Origin: Nevskiales bacterium
Lineage (GTDB): Bacteria > Pseudomonadota > Gammaproteobacteria > Steroidobacterales > GCA-2729495
Assembly: GCA_011526045.1 (NCBI GenBank)
Contig: WYBE01000067.1
Coordinates: forward strand, 124,001-188,000
DNA: 64,000 nt
Reading direction: 5' to 3'
This document shows, in pieces, positions 60,842-64,000 of this stretch. Under the pieces are notes generated by a model, which saw only the letters and a list, made by a program, of their open reading frames with translations, was not told where the DNA came from and did no database searches. Position 1 is the stretch's first letter. Each line of letters opens with the position of its first letter. The position numbers were made by a program, and so were the translations under genes.

Positions 60842-61719
60842 GTGCAACCGGCCACGACGAGACCGCGCGCGGCCTGTGGTCGGACGCCTGGTCTGCATTA
60901 CGCCAGAACCGGGCCGCCGTCGTTTCCTTCTGGATACTGGTCGCGGTGGCGCTCATCGTGCTGATCGGCCCTGCACTGCTGCCCTACGACTTCGAGCAGA
61001 CGGACTGGGACAACATCGCCATGCCGCCCTCGCTCGCAACCGCCCACCTGCTCGGCACCGATTCGCTCGGCCGCGACCTGCTGGCGCGCACACTGGCGGG
61101 CGGGCGCGTGTCGCTGGCAGTGGCACTGGTGGCGACTGCGGTCAGCCTGCTGATCGGCGTGACCTACGGCGCCATCGCGGGCTACGCGGGCGGCCGCGTG
61201 GATCAGCTGATGATGCGCGCCGTCGACATCCTGTATGCGCTGCCATTCATGTTCCTGGTGATCCTGCTGATGGTGCTGTTCGGCCGCAACATCGTGCTGA
61301 TCTTCGTCGCCATCGGCGCCATCAACTGGCTCGACATGGCGCGTATCGTGCGCGGCCAGACGCTGTCGCTCAGGAACCGCGAGTTCGTCGAGGCGGCGCG
61401 GGCCGGCGGCGTGCCGACCGCGCGCATCATCCGCCGGCACATCGTGCCGAACCTGCTCGGCGTCGTGGTGGTCTACGTCACGCTGACCATCCCGCACGTG
61501 ATCCTCGTCGAGTCCTTCCTGAGCTTCCTCGGGTTGGGCGTGCAGGAGCCGATGACCTCCTGGGGCGCGCTGGTCAACGAGGGCGCGCAGGAACTGGAGA
61601 CGGCATGGTGGATGATCGTGTTCCCCTCGCTGTTCCTGGCGCTGACGCTGTTCTGCTTCAATTTCCTCGGCGACGGGCTCCGTGATGCGCTGGACCCCCG
61701 CGACCGGAGCCAGCCGTGA
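60838..61719 (+). CDS. oppC: Peptide ABC transporter permease (OppC type), second importer
   Basis: A 293-residue permease. HLLGTDSLGRDLLARTLAGG is the OppC/DppC periplasmic motif and EAARAGGVPTARIIRRHIVPN the ATPase-contact loop. The C-terminus NFLGDGLRDALDPRDR is normal. ATGA overlap with oppB and GTGA overlap with the ATPase gene show tight coupling. Confidence 0.92.
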   Translation: MSATGHDETARGLWSDAWSALRQNRAAVVSFWILVAVALIVLIGPALLPYDFEQTDWDNIAMPPSLATAHLLGTDSLGRDLLARTLAGGRVSLAVALVATAVSLLIGVTYGAIAGYAGGRVDQLMMRAVDILYALPFMFLVILLMVLFGRNIVLIFVAIGAINWLDMARIVRGQTLSLRNREFVEAARAGGVPTARIIRRHIVPNLLGVVVVYVTLTIPHVILVESFLSFLGLGVQEPMTSWGALVNEGAQELETAWWMIVFPSLFLALTLFCFNFLGDGLRDALDPRDRSQP

Positions 61720-63530
61720 ACGCGCCCCTGCTGGCGGTGCACGGGCTCGACATACGCTTCGCCACGCCCGGTGGCGAGGTGCACGCCGTGCGCGCGCTGG
61801 ATTTCCAGGTGGCCGCCGGAGAAACGCTCGGCATCGTCGGCGAGTCCGGCTCGGGCAAGAGCCAGGCCGTGCTCGCGCTGCTCGGCCTGCTGGCCGACAA
61901 CGGTCGGGCGAGCGGCCGCGCGCTGTTCGAGGGCCGGGATCTGCTGGCGCTCGATGAGCCCGGGCTCAACCGGGTGCGCGGCGCACGCATTGCCATGGTG
62001 TTCCAGGATCCGATGACCTCGCTGAACCCCTACGTCACGATCGGGCGGCAGATGGCCCTCGTGCTGCGCGAGCACCGGCGCCTGTCCGCCGCCGAGGCCG
62101 AGCGCGAATGCATGGCGCTGCTCGAGGCGGTCGAGATCCCGGAACCGGCGCGGCGTTTGCGCATGTATCCGCACGAGCTCTCCGGTGGCATGCGCCAGCG
62201 CGTGATGATCGCGGCGGCGCTGTCGTGCCGGCCTGCGCTGCTGATCGCCGATGAACCGACCACCGCGCTCGACGTGACGGTACAGGCGCAGATCCTCGCC
62301 CTGATGAAGGAGCTGCGCACGCGCTACGGCACCGCCATCATCCTGATCAGCCACGATTTTTCCGTCGTCGCCGGGCTCGCGGACCGGGTCCTGGTGATGC
62401 AGCGGGGAGCGTGCCGTGAAGAAGGCACGGCGGAGCAAATCTACTTCGCGCCGCGGGACGCTTACACGCGCACGCTGCTCGCCGCCGTGCCGCGGCTGGA
62501 CCGACCGGGCGCACTGCCCGCGCCACGCACACCCGGGCGCACTCAGGCTGCGGCCAATCCACTGCTTCGGGTCAGCGATCTTCAGGTGGAGTTCGGGGTG
62601 GCGGAGGGCGCCCTGCTGGCGCGGCGTGCCCGGCTGCGGGCACTCTCCGGCGTCAGCTTCGAACTGGCGGCCGGCGAAGTGCTCGGGGTGGTCGGTGAAT
62701 CCGGTTGCGGCAAGTCCACGCTCGGGCGCGCAGTTCTGCGCCTGGTGCCGATCGCTGCCGGGCAGGTGAGCTTTCTCGGTCGCAACCTGGTGTCGATGTC
62801 GCGCCCGGAACTCGATGCCCTGCGGCGCGACCTGCAGATCGTGTTCCAGGATCCGCTGGCCTCGCTCAACCCGCGCATGACCGTGCGCGACATCGTCGCT
62901 GAGCCGCTGGAAACGTTCGAGCCGAGCATGAGCGATGGCGAGCGGACCAACCAGGTTGCCGAAATGCTGAGCCGCGTCGGCCTCGACCCGTCGCACATGC
63001 ACCGCTATCCGCATCAGTTCTCCGGCGGCCAGTGCCAGCGCGTCGCGATTGCGCGGGCGCTGATCACCCGGCCACGGCTGGTGATCTGCGACGAGGCGGT
63101 CAGCGCGCTGGACGTCTCCGTGCGCGCGCAGATCCTGAAGCTGCTGCTGGAACTGCGGCGCCTGCTGGACCTCTCGCTGATTTTCATCGGTCACGACCTG
63201 GCGGTGATCCGCCAGGTCAGCCAGCGGGTGATGGTGATGTACCTCGGTCGGGTGATGGAGGTCGCGCCGGCGAATGAATTGTTCACCCGGCCCCGCCACC
63301 CCTACACCCGAGCGCTGATGGCGGCCGCGCCGGTGCCGGACCCGCGCATCGAGCGTTCGCGCGACCGCCAGGGGCTGGGCGGGGAACTGCCCTCCGCCGT
63401 GTCACCGCCCTCGGGCTGCGTGTTCCGGACCCGCTGCGCCTACGCGGTGCCCGCCTGCGTGGCGACGGTACCCGCGCTGGAGCCCAGCGGTGATGCGTGG
63501 GTCGCCTGCCTGCGGGCGGGGGAGATCTGA
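61716..63530 (+). CDS. oppDF: Fused dual ATPase of peptide ABC transporter (OppD-OppF)
   Basis: A 604-residue protein with two ABC domains in one chain. The first has Walker A GESGSGKS and signature LSGGMRQRVMIAAAL; the second has GESGCGKST and FSGGQCQRVAIARAL (Cys where Arg is usual). Walker B segments ADEPTTALD and CDEAVSALD are intact. It starts at GTG in the oppC stop. This fused form is common for OppD-OppF/YejF-type systems. The Cys-rich OppF tail (GCVFRTRCAYAVPAC) is at the end. Confidence 0.93.
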   Translation: MNAPLLAVHGLDIRFATPGGEVHAVRALDFQVAAGETLGIVGESGSGKSQAVLALLGLLADNGRASGRALFEGRDLLALDEPGLNRVRGARIAMVFQDPMTSLNPYVTIGRQMALVLREHRRLSAAEAERECMALLEAVEIPEPARRLRMYPHELSGGMRQRVMIAAALSCRPALLIADEPTTALDVTVQAQILALMKELRTRYGTAIILISHDFSVVAGLADRVLVMQRGACREEGTAEQIYFAPRDAYTRTLLAAVPRLDRPGALPAPRTPGRTQAAANPLLRVSDLQVEFGVAEGALLARRARLRALSGVSFELAAGEVLGVVGESGCGKSTLGRAVLRLVPIAAGQVSFLGRNLVSMSRPELDALRRDLQIVFQDPLASLNPRMTVRDIVAEPLETFEPSMSDGERTNQVAEMLSRVGLDPSHMHRYPHQFSGGQCQRVAIARALITRPRLVICDEAVSALDVSVRAQILKLLLELRRLLDLSLIFIGHDLAVIRQVSQRVMVMYLGRVMEVAPANELFTRPRHPYTRALMAAAPVPDPRIERSRDRQGLGGELPSAVSPPSGCVFRTRCAYAVPACVATVPALEPSGDAWVACLRAGEI

Positions 63531-63573
63531 GCCCTATAACTATAGTTAAAACAATGAATTAACAATGCAGTTA

Positions 63574-63588
63574 TTTGACACTGTCAAA
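63574..63588. promoter_or_regulatory. Palindrome matching the oppA upstream operator candidate
   Basis: TTTGACACTGTCAAA is a perfect 7-1-7 inverted repeat. It lies in an AT-rich gap after the second importer operon. Its reverse complement is the site at 7044-7058 with two changes. A second palindrome, TAACTATAGTTA, is at 63537-63548. Both flanking genes converge here, so promoter function is not obvious. Confidence 0.4.
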
Positions 63589-63710
63589 TCTGAATCACAC
63601 TGCACCGAGCGGACCAGGCGAGCACGGCTCGGGCGATGCGGTGAAGATCGGCGCCGGCGCGGGTTGGGCACTGCGCGGCTGACGTCCGCGCAGCAGTTTT
63701 GAGATAGGTG

Positions 63711-64000
63711 CTACGGAGCCTCCAGGTCGAAGGTCGCGTTCACCCGGGCTTCAAACTCCAGGCTGCCGGGCTGATAGCTGGCCGCGCCACGGGCGTCGGC
63801 TTGCGCCGCCATCGCAGCGACCTCCATCCGCGGCATGGGCATCGGCATGGGTGGTGGCGGCGACGCATCCGCGGCGACGAGTTGTCGCAGCGTGCCGAGC
63901 TTCATGCCAAGGGTCTCGGCGATGGCGCGCGCGTTCGCTTCGGCGTCCCTCGCGGCCGCGGCGAGGGCCTGGCGGTTCAGATCGCGGCGTTTCGAGCTGT
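63711..64000 (-). CDS. SIMPL-domain (DUF541) protein, C-terminal part
   Basis: The frame runs off the window end, so only the last 96 residues are visible. The segment AARDAEANARAIAETLGMKLG is the classic SIMPL-domain helix before the final strand. It is followed by a Pro/Met-rich loop and the beta strand SLEFEARVNATFDLE. SIMPL proteins are periplasmic and of uncertain function. The stop codon is TAG at 63711-63713. Confidence 0.75.
   Translation of the reverse strand, partial: SSKRRDLNRQALAAAARDAEANARAIAETLGMKLGTLRQLVAADASPPPPMPMPMPRMEVAAMAAQADARGAASYQPGSLEFEARVNATFDLEAP

Overview
The window looks like the replication-origin neighbourhood of a GC-rich gammaproteobacterium. On the minus strand dnaA, dnaN, recF and gyrB follow one another. 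They are flanked by glyQ-glyS-gmhB-plsC on one side and rpmH-rnpA-yidC-mnmE on the other. This is close to the well-known arrangement around the Pseudomonas origin. Two perfect 16-bp parS palindromes inside recF, and perfect DnaA boxes on both sides of dnaA, support this. I cannot name the genus; a lineage such as Steroidobacterales, Nevskiales or Xanthomonadales is a guess. No rRNA, tRNA or CRISPR array is visible.

Layout. 1-7 kb: the end of a RoxA-like ribosomal oxygenase, a GNAT acetyltransferase, and a complete five-gene peptide ABC importer on the minus strand. 7-12 kb: dtd, tatABC, an OPT-family transporter and a DUF1330 gene. 12-20 kb: housekeeping genes (thioesterase, HIT protein, diguanylate cyclase, Ctp protease, EnvC, rhodanese, grxC, gpsA, trmL, class 1B pyrD) and an AraC-MGMT fusion. 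21-25.6 kb: nitrogen control (glnA, a DUF4124 gene, glnL, glnG). 26-40.5 kb: the origin block. 40.5-56.1 kb: an accessory island lying between mnmE and mnmG. 56-63.5 kb: mnmG followed by a second peptide ABC importer with fused ATPases. 63.7-64 kb: the end of a SIMPL-domain protein.

The island is the most unusual part. It is a type I restriction-modification operon (hsdM-hsdS ... hsdR) into which three further genes have been placed: a DUF262/HNH protein resembling GmrSD-type type IV restriction enzymes, a DUF4143 ATPase, and a DUF4062/HATPase/winged-helix protein. Most junctions are 4-bp ATGA overlaps. A 63-bp diverged copy of the hsdR 5' end lies upstream of the DUF4062 gene, so that gene sits between two copies of the hsdR start. 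This is a scar of how the operon was assembled. A truncated Fic C-terminus precedes hsdM. A YgjP-like metallopeptidase ends the operon, and its last 24 residues are encoded by an inverted-repeat element.

Other themes: three peptide-uptake systems lie in one window; a 15-bp palindrome (TTTGACA-N-TGTCAAA type) occurs next to both peptide ABC operons; two core genes, rnpA and glnL, have no ATG, GTG or TTG start and appear to begin at CTG; and several small genes usually found in these neighbourhoods (secB, yidD, rsmG, parAB) are absent from their customary places.
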